From positions 95,976,001 through 96,040,000 of the forward strand of contig OZ231126.1 of NCBI GenBank assembly GCA_965153355.1: DNA of 64,000 bases, read 5' to 3'. The position numbers were made by a program, and so were the translations under genes. Below the pieces are notes generated by a model, which made no database searches, had not been told where the DNA came from, and was given only the letters and a program-made list of their open reading frames with translations. Below are positions 1 through 11,793 of the stretch, piece by piece (the stretch's first letter is position 1; every line of letters begins with the position of its first letter). Source of the DNA: Flaccisagitta enflata (taxonomy: Eukaryota > Chaetognatha > Sagittoidea > Aphragmophora).

Positions 1-527
1 GGGACACAATATAGGGACACAATGTAGGGACACAATGTAGGGACACAATGTCGGGACACAATGTAGGGACACAATGTCGGAACACAATGTAGAGACACAA
101 TGTACGGACACAATGTAGGGACACAATGTCGGGACACAATGTCGGGACACAATGTAGGGACACAATGTAGGGACACAATGTCGGGACACAATGTTGGGAC
201 ACAATGTAGGGACACAATGTAGGGACACAATGTAGGGACACAATGTTGGGACACAGTGTAGGGACACAATGTAGGGACACAATGTCGGGACACAATGTCG
301 GGACACAATGTAGGGACACAATGTAGGGACACAATGTAGGGACACAATGTCTGGACACAATGTCGGGACACAATGTTGGGACACAATGCCGGGACACGAT
401 GTAGGGACACAATGTAGGGACACAATGTAGGGACACAATGTAGGGGCATAATGTAGGGACACAATGTAGGGACACAATGTCAGGACACAATGTTGGGACA
501 CAATGTAGGGACACAATGTAGGGACAA
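1..527. repeat. 13-bp minisatellite
   Basis: About 40 tandem copies of GGGACACAATGTA, with A/C/T variation at the last base and rare internal changes. The array is open at the window start. It lies outside the inverted duplication. Confidence 0.97.
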
Positions 528-684
528 TAGGTATTTTTGGGTAGTTATAGGTATAAGAATAAGTGTAAGTGTCCTGTGTCTTCAATAACAAAGAAGCCAA
601 CGGCACCATATCCAAAGATGGATGCGTCGGAGAAAATGTGAAGAATGTTGTTACTAAAAACTATAAAAGCCAAAAATAATTTAG

Positions 685-908
685 AGTGACTGAGAATGAC
701 TTAGAATGACTTGTAATGACTTAGAATGACTTAGAATGACTTAGAATGACTAAGAATGACTTAAAATGACTCATGATAACATAAAATGACAAAAATGACA
801 AAAAATGACAAAATGACTTAAGTGATTAAAACTAACTGAAAATGACTGGAAATGACTTAAAATGACATAAAATGACATAAAATGACGTAAAATAGTCTAA
901 AATGATGT
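685..908. repeat. Degenerate 10-bp repeat (TTAGAATGAC)n
   Basis: AATGAC recurs every 8-12 bases with decaying spacing. The stretch 528-684 before it is unique-looking and holds nothing I recognise. Confidence 0.85.
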
Positions 909-938
909 AAAACGACGAAAAAAAGCTAAGTGTTACCG

Positions 939-988
939 ACCGGCGGACGGACAGACAGAGCGGGTTATAGAGTCGCGTGCACGCGACT
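939..988 (+). mobile_element. Hairpin-family element, hairpin end only
   Basis: GGACGGACAGACAGAG-type repeats, then GTTATAG, then the perfect 18-base palindrome AGTCGCGTGCACGCGACT (971-988), then A-rich DNA. The ACAAGG end is not identifiable; the 10-bp repeats before it may be its core. It abuts the left edge of the giant duplication. Confidence 0.8.
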
Positions 989-1464
989 AAAAATAAGGCC
1001 AAGAGATGTCCAATAGATGCGTCCTCTTTACTATCTTGGTCAAAATAAGATACAAATCATTAAGATATGAATATATGAAGATATAATGATACGAAGATAT
1101 AAAGATATTGAGATAGAGAGATAAATGTAAACCGATTCCTCCCTCCTCCCCCCAGTGACATAAAGAGACATGAGAGACATGGAGAGACACGAGAGACATG
1201 GGGGTACATAAAGAGAAATGAAGAGACACGAAGAGAAAACCATAAAAATCGCATTGGAAAATTTTGCGTCATGGATCTTCCTTCCTTCCTTCTTTCTTAT
1301 AGAGATGCGGAAGTCGCGTGCGGGTGAGCAGGGGCCATGTTTTAGGTCACTAAACCATTTGGGCAGGAGCAGTGAGGTCAAAGAAATAAAATCATAAAAA
1401 GTAAAATGTGACCGACCGACCGACGGACGGACAAAGTGGTTTGTAGGGTCGCGTGCATGCGACT
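989..1464 (+). mobile_element. Hairpin-family element, composite long form
   Basis: Begins AAGGCC(AAGAGATG), contains GATGCGTCCTC, a stretch rich in GAGACAT and ATATGAAGAT repeats, then the standard body (AAGTCGCGTGCGGGTGAGCA, GGAGCAGTGAGG). It ends in a GGAC array and the hairpin GGTCGCGTGCATGCGACT (1447-1464). Mirror copy: 57899-58387. It looks like a fusion of the GATGCG and GTCGCG subfamilies. Confidence 0.75.
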
Positions 1465-1584
1465 AAAAAGTGTTGTATTGCTAAACATTAAAATGGTTGA
1501 TGTATTCATTTTAACTCGCTTGACGCGCCTGTGGCTTTGATGTATTTGAAAAAGGCATTTCATAAGTTTAGTTAAGGATGAAAA

Positions 1585-1781
1585 ACAAGGCCGGATATAT
1601 GGCTACCCATGTCGCGTGAGGGTGGGAAGGGGCAGTGATGAAATAGACCAACCAAGCAGTTGGGCAGAAGCATTTACGCCAAAACCGCCGGTACACGCCA
1701 AAAAAGCAAAGTGTGACAGACAGACGGACAGTCTGACCAACCGACGGACAGTGCGCGTCATAGAGTCGCGTGCACGTCACT
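1585..1781 (+). mobile_element. Hairpin-family element
   Basis: ACAAGGCCGGATATATGGCT start, internal GTCGCGTGAGGGTGGG, GGGCAGTGATG, a GACGGACAGTCTGACC region, and end hairpin AGTCGCGTGCACGTCACT with one stem mismatch. Mirror copy at 57581-57778. Confidence 0.85.
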
Positions 1782-2110
1782 AATAAAAGAGCCGCCTTGT
1801 CTGAGCTATATGTAGTTTCGTTCATCGCTTCTATTTCTTGTAGAAGATATCTTAAAGGTTAAATAGCGCAAAACGCAAGAAGAAAACTAGTGCTTTTAGT
1901 TTCCTTAAAAAATCAATATTCTTATTTTTGTGAAAAATTACGATGATGCCATAAAAACACTGTAAAGCATTGTTTCAGGGATCAGATGTTTTCTGCAATG
2001 TCATGTGCTTGTGCTTTTCGATGCCGGCAAATTAATGAGACAGAATGAGGAATTTTGTGCATAGCTGCCTCTGCCCAATGGCGTTTGGGACAAACTTCAG
2101 GCGCGTTATT

Positions 2111-2685
2111 AGATGCGTCCTCGCATCTCTATAAGAGGGAGTGTCCGTCCGTCCGTCCGTCCGTCCGTCCGTCCGTCCGTCTCCCATTTTCTCAAATTCA
2201 GTTTACGCACTCCCACACACTCAAAAACCACCCCTAACCATTATTAGATGCGTCCTCGCATCTCTTGAGCCGCTCTCCCAAACAGTCCCCAATTGTTTAG
2301 CTAGCTTGATTGTCAATGTTGATTATGCCCCCGTCCCTCCCACCTCCACAATTCAATTTTTATTATATTAAATTCCATGCATTACTTTAACATATCCAGC
2401 ACATCATTCATTAAGTTCTTTAAAGACCCAATGAAGTAAAAAATGTCATAAGAAAGAAGTGGATTGCGTTTAATCTCCAAAATTTTATTACCAATAATAC
2501 TTTTAAAGAAATTTTTTTTCAAATAAGGAATTCATGAAAAATGAACACTCAACTACTTCATGCAAATAGTATCCTACTTTCTCCACATCTATTCATGTCA
2601 CCAGTAAACTACCTACTCAGTGACAGTGCAAATAAACCTACCAGTAACGACGAGGGCGCATCTATTGTTTGTCTATCAAACTTGT
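2111..2685 (-). mobile_element. Hairpin-family element, GATGCG subfamily (left arm only)
   Basis: Starts with hairpin AGATGCGTCCTCGCATCT, then CTATAAGAGGG and a (GTCC)n array. A second hairpin copy lies at about 2246-2263. A unique tail of about 400 bp follows, ending CTTGTTT. The same tail start (CCCTCCCACCTCCACAATTC) is found inverted in 45380-47337. The right arm shows the empty site near 57249-57254: a T-run interrupted with no visible target duplication. Confidence 0.8.
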
Positions 2686-2789
2686 TTGTAGTTCATTTAG
2701 ATTGCCTCCTGATCAAGAATAAAGAACACTAACAAAACAACAAAACAAAACAGGCCCAAATCCAGCCCTACGGCCCAAATCTCAATTGT

Positions 2790-2936
2790 CAGAAGGAAAA
2801 AATACCTCATACATGTGAAAGCATAGGTCATCGATCCCTTTAGGGCCGCTGCCCTGCTCTCTCCCTCAACTTCAAGCGCAACCTACCTAAGCAGGGCACG
2901 GGTACCACTGACCATCTAACGCTTTTGTGACTATTA
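2790..2936 (-). mobile_element. Composite-family fragment (one end plus head)
   Basis: Inverted-end sequence GTGAAAGCATAGGTCATCGA, GGGCCGCTGCCC, then head GGGTACCACTGACCAT and GCTTTTGTGACTATTA. The minisatellite core and second end are absent. Mirror copy: 56999-57148. Confidence 0.75.
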
Positions 2937-3170
2937 TGCCATCTTGAACAATTATTATCAAGAAATCAATTTTAGTCGCCTTTCCATCCCATCTGTTTTT
3001 ACCATCCTGGTTAAAAGTAGAACAACACCTCTTGACAAAGTTGTCAGGCAATATTCTAAGAATCTTCTTGATCATGAGTCATTATTTATGATTTTTTCAG
3101 AAAAATATAAAGCCTGCTGTAAGACTCCTCAAAAAAATTTTTGCCAATCAATTGTGATTGTATGATTTTT

Positions 3171-3380
3171 AATCGCGTGCAGCCATGCATGCAACTCGTT
3201 ACCCGCTATGTCAGTTAGTTGGTCAGTTCATCCCCAAGTTGGTCGGTCGCCCTGAGCATTATCGCTTTTTGTGGGTAGTCTTTGCATTACTGCTCCTGCC
3301 CAAATGTTTGGGTTAACCTTTTTTATCACTGCCTCTGCCCAACCACACGCGACTTTGGTAGCCCTGTATCCAGCCTTGTT
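3171..3380 (-). mobile_element. Hairpin-family element, decayed hairpin
   Basis: AATCGCGTGCAG...TGCAACTC at the hairpin end, the GTCAGTTGGTCGGTC region, CTGCTCCTGCCCAAATG, CACGCGACTTTGGTAGCC and terminal CCAGCCTTGTTT. The hairpin halves no longer match each other, but the 5' half still matches the internal CGCGACT. Mirror copy: 56559-56767. Confidence 0.8.
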
Positions 3381-3717
3381 TTTGTAAAAATCAATGAGCT
3401 TGCCCTGCCACAAGTATTAAAGTAAGTAGACCAATGCAGACTTTTTTTACCTCTGCTATCTGTTTTCATTTTTTTTCTCCTCTTTTAATATCTTGCCTCT
3501 ATATCGGTCGGCAGCGCCATTGTTCTCTCTTCATCGGTTTATGACAGTCATACTTCTTCTCTTTCAATATCATTTTTTTTTTTGCCTCCTTTTCTTACAA
3601 ATAAAGTTCTTTTCTTTTTCTATCCCTTGTTTTTTTTCTCTTCTGTTGAATCTATCGCAATGTTATGTTATCAGTCTGTCGGTCCGTCGCATTGGGCGTT
3701 TCATCAGCAACACTTTT

Positions 3718-3801
3718 AGTCATTTGCTACGCAACTCTTCAAGTCACTTTGTCTATCTGTCCGTCTGTCAGTCCGTCCATCCCTCTCTCCGTCCGTCCAT
3801 A
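3718..3801 (-). mobile_element. Hairpin-family fragment
   Basis: AGTCATTTGCTACGCAACTC hairpin relic followed by GTCCGTC repeats; the body and ACAAGG end are missing. Mirror copy: 56134-56220. Confidence 0.6.
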
Positions 3802-4163
3802 AAAAAATTGATTTCCAAGCTATTGTCTTTCTGAAGGTGCCCAGAGTCAAATGAAAGGTCCTCCATGACCGTTTGAAGCGTCACACGCCACATAGGTACC
3901 TATTAGGCAGCTTTTCTTGAATCTCCACATCACAGCAGCGACATTTAGTGGCGCACTTTTTATACGTACAAAGGATAAAACTTTTCTTGAAAATATCTTT
4001 ACATATACGAGTAGCTTATCCACTCTTTCTTGTTTATTGTCTGTTCAGACCTTCTACTGTACTGTCTTTATAAAATGGAGCACACTTACAGATTTCCAAA
4101 AAAAAAAAAGAAACAAAAAAGAAGAAAAAAAAACATGAAAAAAACGAAAGGAAGAGGAAAGAG

Positions 4164-4268
<105 letters not shown>

Positions 4269-4418
4269 CTGCACTCTCTCTCAAAGACACACAGACAGTT
4301 GAGTTGGTTAAATCGGAATCTTGGCTATTCAAGGCTCGGAAGAAAAAGGGAACAAATTCGGTTTTTATTTGACCAAAGCGCCAGTATCTGTCCCCTCGTG
4401 TGTGTGTGTGTGTGTGTG

Positions 4419-4800
4419 AGGGCACGTTTCTGGTCACATAGAACCGCATTTTTAGTCGCGTGCACGCGACTCTATGACCCACTCTGTCCGTCTGTCTGTC
4501 CGTCGGTAATACTTAGCTTTTTTTCGCTCCTGCCCACCCGCACGCGACTTCGGCTCGTGTATACGGCCTTGTTAAAGAGCTACTTGTTCGCTCGCTATGT
4601 TCATTCGCTCGCGCCACTTACTCCGCTCATTCTGCTTACTTTGTTCACTCACTCCTAGAATTTTGCATCACTATGCTTACCTTCCTCGCTCACCCCTTTT
4701 CTTGGGCTCAATTACTTTGCTCACTGCTTGCTGGGCTAATACAATTCATATTGATGTAATAACGCTGTAAATGCGATTGATAGAAATGCAGGCCTGTATA
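4419..4800. repeat. GCTCACTC-rich dispersed repeat
   Basis: Begins GGGCACGTTTCTGGTCACAT, then many TCGCTC/GCTCAC/TGCTTAC short words, and ends near CGCTGTAAATGCGATTGATA. Same family as 11236-11460, 16893-17130 and 20135-20418. It is interrupted by the hairpin element at 4454-4573. Mirror copy without the interruption: 55330-55600. About 4800-5280 after it has G-runs and otherwise nothing I recognise. Confidence 0.75.
4454..4573 (-). mobile_element. Hairpin-family element with defined empty site (left arm only)
   Basis: A 120-bp insertion: hairpin AGTCGCGTGCACGCGACT, CTATGACCC, GTCCGTCTGTCTGTCC, GCTCCTGCCCACCCGCACGC, then GTGTATACGGCCTTGTT. The right arm continues uninterrupted across 55544/55545 (ctcttt|aaaaatgcgg in its own orientation). 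The insertion point lies at a T/A junction with no duplicated target; the exact phase is ambiguous by up to two T residues. This rules out a normal SINE or cut-and-paste footprint and fits rolling-circle-like or single-strand insertion. Confidence 0.9.
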
Positions 4801-5278
4801 TAGTTCTACATTCCCTTCCCCCCTTGGGGGGGGGAAACAATTAAAGGGTTTGGAGGTGGGGGAGAAAATTTAAGGGGGAAAAAATAGAAAAAAAGAAAAT
4901 TTAGGAAAAATTAAACTTTAGGCAGTACCAAATTATAAATACTGATAAGTAAAACACAATTTAACACTATCTAAACCTTAAAAACACTGTTTTACTGCTA
5001 TATGGACAAGAAAATCATAGATTTTTTAACGCGACGCGACGAGTCACGGGGAAGAAAATCAAAGGCAGGGGGGGGGGGGAATAATCAAAGGTCATAGAAC
5101 TTTGTAGTATATACACCCCTGCAGAAATGATCGCGATTGTTGTCGTCAATGGTAACACGCTCTCAGGATGGAAAATAAGTGGGAGGGTGGGGGGGGGGGC
5201 TGAGAGTAAAGAGAGAAGACATGTTGGGGAAACAGGACGGAAAGGGAGAACTATTATCTAACCCAATTACGAAAAACG

Positions 5279-5655
<377 letters not shown>

Positions 5656-5831
5656 TCGAAAACAAGCTGTGTTGGTAAACAAAAAATTATTAGTTTGTAT
5701 CACAACATTGAACAATGAACAAGGCCCGATAAAAGACCTCTTATACTAGGGTTGATAGCGTTACAATATGATGGACCAGTCAACTGTCCGACAAAGTGCG
5801 CCACTGAAATATAAAATTGACGACATCTATA

Positions 5832-6428
5832 CTACTTAGGCCACAAAAAACGCAATTTACCAAAAAAGACTTGAATTTTTGATAATGTAGTTCTTCAAAT
5901 CTTTGAAGGAGTGCATGTATGTTTAGGACTTGTATCCATTATGACCCCCTGAATTGAAGAAGGTGCCTCCGCAGAATTTGAGCAAGGATTAAAAAGGTTT
6001 TGCCCACATATTCACTCAAAGCTGGATCCCAAATTGAAGCGTTTTAATCAACAACTTGTAAGGTTTCTCCTTCATCCTAGAGGTAGTTAATGATACCAGG
6101 ACCTCAAGTCTTTTACTGATTTGCCTTTTATTATTACTCGGGCAATAATGCAGAGGAAAAATGGCATTGGTGACAGAAATAGTTTTGCAGAAACCGAATT
6201 GAAGGTATCTTAACTAAAAATGGGCAAGTTTTGTGTGAGTTTCAGAATTGAACTTTGTCAAAGATTGGTTAATATCTCTAAAACGGCTCATCATAGCCTT
6301 TTGGGACCAAGTTTTTTGAACTCCTCACACAAAAATACTTCCAAAATACTCAAGAGAGCAGCACTCCTTGACCAGTATTGTACCCTAATCCTTGTGCAAG
6401 TAGATTGCGTTTTTTATGGCCTAAGTAG
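5832..6428. mobile_element. TA-flanked inverted-repeat element (left arm only)
   Basis: 597 bp with ends CTACTTAGGCCACAAAAAAC and, inverted, CTACTTAGGCCATAAAAAAC, flanked by TA on both sides. The right arm reads straight through (near 54370), but lacks about 17 bases next to the site. No transposase; a MITE of Tc1/mariner-type target preference. Confidence 0.85.
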
Positions 6429-6984
6429 TAGTATGATGGTAAGATAACAAAGCGAGCTCAAAAACACTGCTCAATTTCGGAGCTACTTTTGATATAATCT
6501 CTCTTTTTTGTTTTTGCGCAAAGACAGATAAAATGGAAAAACAAGGCCCACGAAGAAACCTCTGTGTAAACAGCAGGCGACAGGACCAATTGACGGATAG
6601 ATCAATGGGTAGGTCCATTTTTAGACGTGGTTTGGCACATTTTAAAAAAAAGATAGGGAGAAACAGAGCAATTCAAATGAAAAAAATTATAATGAAAATA
6701 ATAATGGGGATTGGGGCAATACAGGATTTGGTTATAGGAAAGGAAAGGCAGAAATTGGAAGAAAAGGATATCCAAAGGAAGAAAGATATCAGAAGACCTG
6801 TAAATATCTCGCGATTGCCATCGTGGCAGTGGGACTTGAGGGTGAAGGTTTATTTCCTCCAATAGACAATCAAGGTCACAAGATAGTTGCCCAAACTTGT
6901 GCCACGAACTCCTAAGCAAAGCCTCAGTGAACTTTCCCGTCTTTCTTGATTCTTGGAAATGGAGCTGTTTGGTTTGGTTTGATG

Positions 6985-7153
<169 letters not shown>

Positions 7154-7263
7154 TTATATATAGAGAGAGATGGAAAGAGAGAGAAATTTATATTTACAGA
7201 TAGTAAGGAAGACAGTCTCGACGATACACGCACAAACACACACGCATTTCTCAGTCATGTCGT

Positions 7264-7461
7264 TGCAGACGGGTGGGCAGAGGTATCCAACCCCCATCTA
7301 CACCCCCACTCCTACCCCCAACACACAAACATACACAAAAAGTATCTAAAACGCTTGTTTTTTCCACTCTTTACTCACTATGGACCGACGGACGAACCGA
7401 CCAATGGATGGACAGACCAACAGACCGAAAAAGCCTCTTATAGAGTTGCGTGTCCGCAACT
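7264..7461 (+). mobile_element. Hairpin-family element, GTTGCG subfamily
   Basis: Contains GTTGCAGACGGGTGGGCAGA, a GGACCGACGGACGAACCGAC region, CTTATAG and hairpin AGTTGCGTGTCCGCAACT (7444-7461). Its stem differs from the common GTCGCG form at paired positions. The start is not clear. Mirror copy: 52959-53155. Confidence 0.75.
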
Positions 7462-7557
7462 CAAAACAGAAATAAGAACGCCGAGTCTTGTGGGCCACAT
7501 ACGTTGATTGGGTGGTCATTCGTAGGCATCAGAAGCGAAATGTTTCTTGCCGATTTT

Positions 7558-7640
7558 AGTTGTGGACACGCAACACTAAAAGAGGCTTTGTCTGTCCATC
7601 TGTCGGTCCATCCGTCGGTCCGTGAGCACGAGTCGAAAAG
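7558..7640 (-). mobile_element. Hairpin-family fragment facing 7444
   Basis: AGTTGTGGACACGCAAC hairpin, AAAGAGGC, then a GTCCATCTGTCGGTCC array. It is head-to-head with the preceding element, 97 bases apart. Mirror copy: 52790-52861. Confidence 0.7.
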
Positions 7641-7911
7641 TGGGAAACCCAGCGTTTTAGAACCTTTTTGAGTATGTGTCTGTGTTGGGAAGGGGGTAAG
7701 ATCTTGGTTCTTTCTCATGGGGTATCTTTGGTGTTGATCAACATTACTCCAGAGATTTTAATAATGTTTTGCTGCGGATCTCTGCAGATCACAATATTAG
7801 TGGGTATTATACGTAGGATTTGAATCCAAACAGATATTCGCTTCCAGGGCATGACTATCAATGGCGCCAAGAATGCCAAATCTGGATATGTTAGTGCGCG
7901 TTTCTAGTTAC

Positions 7912-8110
7912 TAGAGATGCAGAAGCGGAAGCGGAAGTGGAAGCGGAAGCGCGTGGAAGCGGTAGTTTGAGCATGGAAGCAGAAGCGGAAGCGGAAGTGC
8001 AATTCTAAAATCAAGTGGAAGCGGAAGTGAAAAGTTTTTTTGATGCCTAATGGATGCAGAAGCGGAAGCAAAAGGACATCATCATCTGCTTCCGCTTTTG
8101 CTTCCATTTC
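7912..8110. repeat. GAAGCG hexamer repeat with inverted tail
   Basis: Degenerate (GAAGCG)n followed at 8085-8107 by the complementary CTTCCGCTT words, giving a fold-back. The open frame on it is repeat-derived. Mirror copy: 51555-51775. Confidence 0.85.
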
Positions 8111-8156
8111 AGATCCTGACACCATTTTGACAATAGTTATCTCAGTTTCAATAGTA

Positions 8157-9376
8157 CAGTGGAGCCTCGGTTTCAGGGATTTCTAGGGACTGACTATTTT
8201 TGTCTCTTAAATCCAAAATCCCTTAAATTGAATTCATTGTTTTATAAAGGATTTCTATTCTTAGTTACTAATGATTACCAAAGTCATGGTATAACTATAT
8301 CTCTTTGCTTCAAGTTTATTCATCAGCAATGATTAAGTTAGTTCATAACAAGATATTCATGGCACAGGAAATATTTAATCATTTTTGGATAAATTTTTTC
8401 AGAAGAATTCTCAAAATGCAAAATTTTCTTAAAATCCATCAAATTTACTTAAAAGTACCCCTGATTTAGGAGATATTTTCAAAAACTTGTCTCTTAAATA
8501 TCCCTCAAATAGAGGTTTTTTTTTAAATTGGAAAAGCCTTTAAAAATTTGGGACCATACAGTGTTGTCTCTTAAATGCGGATATCCCTTAAATACAGTAT
8601 GATTGTTTTCGTTTGTAACATTTCATGACAACATAACTTTTAAAGTTGTAGAGATAATCATATTCTGAAAATACATTTTATAGTATTAAAATCCCAAAAC
8701 TTTTTAACAAAATTTGGATCCAGATTTCTTACTATTTGTTGTAGGTCATATTTGGCTAAAATGAACTGTTTTTCATGTCTTGAGATAAACTGTTTTTCTT
8801 TGCATTGCTCTTATTTCTAAACGATTTGACCAACAAATACCAGGTTGGTCTCAAATGAAAGATAATTTGAAGTAGTTTTAGAAAATAAAAGAAAGAAACC
8901 TGTTTGGAAACACATATCATACAAAACATGAAAGAAATGAGATCATTTTTAGAAATTTAACAAAAGTATGTGCCTATAGTTAATAAATTGTATTCAAAAC
9001 ATCAAATCAGTGCTCATCAGAAAACCTTAAAACTAGATCAAATTATCTTTCATTTGAGACCAATCTGGCATCTGTAGCTCAAACCGTTTAGAAATGAGAA
9101 CAATTTAAAGGTAAACAGTCCATCTGTTAAATTTTCTCAAATTTTTCAATTTTACAACTTGTCAAGTTGGTCCTGTAGTTCATTTTTTTCACGAGAGAAT
9201 CAGATTTTTCTAAATAGATCCTTTGATCGATATGTTATAAAATGTATTTTCATTGTCTTTTAGGAACTTTTTTCAGAATTCAATTATTTCAATTACTTTA
9301 AGAATCATATCATCATGAAATGTTACAAACAAAAACAATCATACTGTAGAGGTGCCACTAAGGTGGGATTCCACTG
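8157..9376. mobile_element. TA-flanked element, pogo/Tigger-like ends
   Basis: Ends CAGTGGAGCCTCGGTTTCAG and, inverted, CAGTGGAATCCCACCTTAGT, both next to TA. Internal CTCTTAAAT/CCCTTAAA words resemble pogo-type TIR-derived DNA. It is split by the nested element 8595-9346. The mirror copy 51069-51517 (449 bp) lacks the nested element. No transposase. Confidence 0.8.
8595..9346. mobile_element. Nested TA-flanked fold-back MITE (left arm only)
   Basis: 752 bp. Ends CAGTATGATTGTTTTCGTTT and, inverted, CAGTATGATTGTTTTTGTTT, with TA duplicated on each side. Near-perfect complement continues inward (GGTCTCAAATGAAAGATAAT on one side, its reverse complement on the other). Absent from the right arm, which also lacks about 17 bases beside the site. 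Confidence 0.9.
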
Positions 9377-9446
9377 TACTTATTTTGATATAATTCATTC
9401 ATTTTTTATTGTTTTTTATTTCTCTTAGTATCATCATATTCTTTTT

Positions 9447-9682
9447 AGTCGCGTGCTACGCGACTCTACATCCGGCTATGTCGGTCGGTTGGTTGGTCGG
9501 TTGGTCTGTCGGTTGGTTGGTTGGTCGGTTGGACAGTCGGTTAGTCAGTTGGTCCCCTTTTTACTTTTTTGGCGATTTTTAGCTTTTTGAGCATACAGCT
9601 CCTGCCCAGATGCCTTAGTCACCTCCAGCACTGCTCCTGCACACCCGCATGCAACTAGGGTAGCCATGTATCCAGCCTTGTT
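9447..9682 (-). mobile_element. Hairpin-family element
   Basis: Hairpin AGTCGCGTGCTACGCGACT, GGTCGGTTGGTTGGTCGG region, ACAGCTCCTGCCCAGATGCC, CACCCGCATGCAACTAGGGT, TATCCAGCCTTGTT. The mirror copy (47564-50999) is split at its hairpin loop by a 3.2-kb TA element, so this copy shows the empty TA site at 9457-9458. Confidence 0.88.
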
Positions 9683-9779
9683 GTCTTAGATCTCAGGGTT
9701 TTTTCCATTGCTTTTGTATATTTTTCTATCATCTCTTTGTTTCTGTTTATCTATCTTTTTTCGTTTTATGCCTTTGTCT

Positions 9780-9852
9780 GAGTTCTTCTGTCTATCTGTC
9801 CATCTGTCTCTTTCTGTCTGTCTGTCTGTCTGTCTGTCTCTTTTTCTCTATC

Positions 9853-9887
<35 letters not shown>

Positions 9888-9902
9888 TTCTTTCTCTCTT
9901 TT
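9780..9902. repeat. CTGT/CT-rich low-complexity tract
   Basis: (TGTC)n then TCTTTCTC-type repeats. Mirror: 47340-47470. Confidence 0.9.
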
Positions 9903-9904
9903 TT

Positions 9905-10113
9905 AGATGCTTGCTACGCGACTCTACACCCAGCTATGTCAGTCCGTCGGCCTGTCGGTTGGTCGGTTGGTCGGTAGGTTGGTCCCCTCTCTACTTTTTT
10001 TGCTTTTTGAGCTATTTGAGCATACGGCTCCTGCCCAGATGCCCTAGTGACCTCCTCCAGCACTGTCATGCCCACCCGCATGTGACTAGGGTAGTTGTGT
10101 ATCCGGCTTGGTT
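9905..10113 (-). mobile_element. Hairpin-family element, mixed hairpin halves
   Basis: AGATGCTTGCTACGCGACT combines a GATGC first half with a GCGACT second half, suggesting recombination between subfamilies. The body is close to that of the 9447 element. Mirror copy: 45132-45340. Confidence 0.85.
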
Positions 10114-10123
10114 GTTTTTCTTT

Positions 10124-10127
<4 letters not shown>

Positions 10128-10221
<94 letters not shown>
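10128..10221. repeat. (CT)n microsatellite
   Basis: Mirror (GA)n at 45030-45115. Confidence 0.97.
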
Positions 10222-10222
<1 letters not shown>

Positions 10223-10309
10223 ATTCTCTCTTTCTTATAAATACACCAATGAACACCTGTGTAAGTCACATGATTCTTTTGGCTTAGAATTAATTCTGAG
10301 TGAACAATG

Positions 10310-11696
<1,387 letters not shown>

Positions 11697-11699
<3 letters not shown>

Positions 11700-11793
11700 C
11701 ACCACCCCCCCCCCGCCGCCGCCGCCGCCGCCACCGCCACCGCCACCCCGCCACCGCCACCGCCACCACCACCACCACCACCACCACCACCAC
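11697..11793. repeat. CAC/CCG trinucleotide tract
   Basis: CACC, a C-run, (CCG)n then (CAC)n leading straight into the 81-bp array. Confidence 0.92.

Noticed and set aside
4454-4573. Canonical Helitron
   Set aside because: No 5' TC, and the hairpin lies at the very end instead of about ten bases before CTRR; only a general resemblance to rolling-circle elements.
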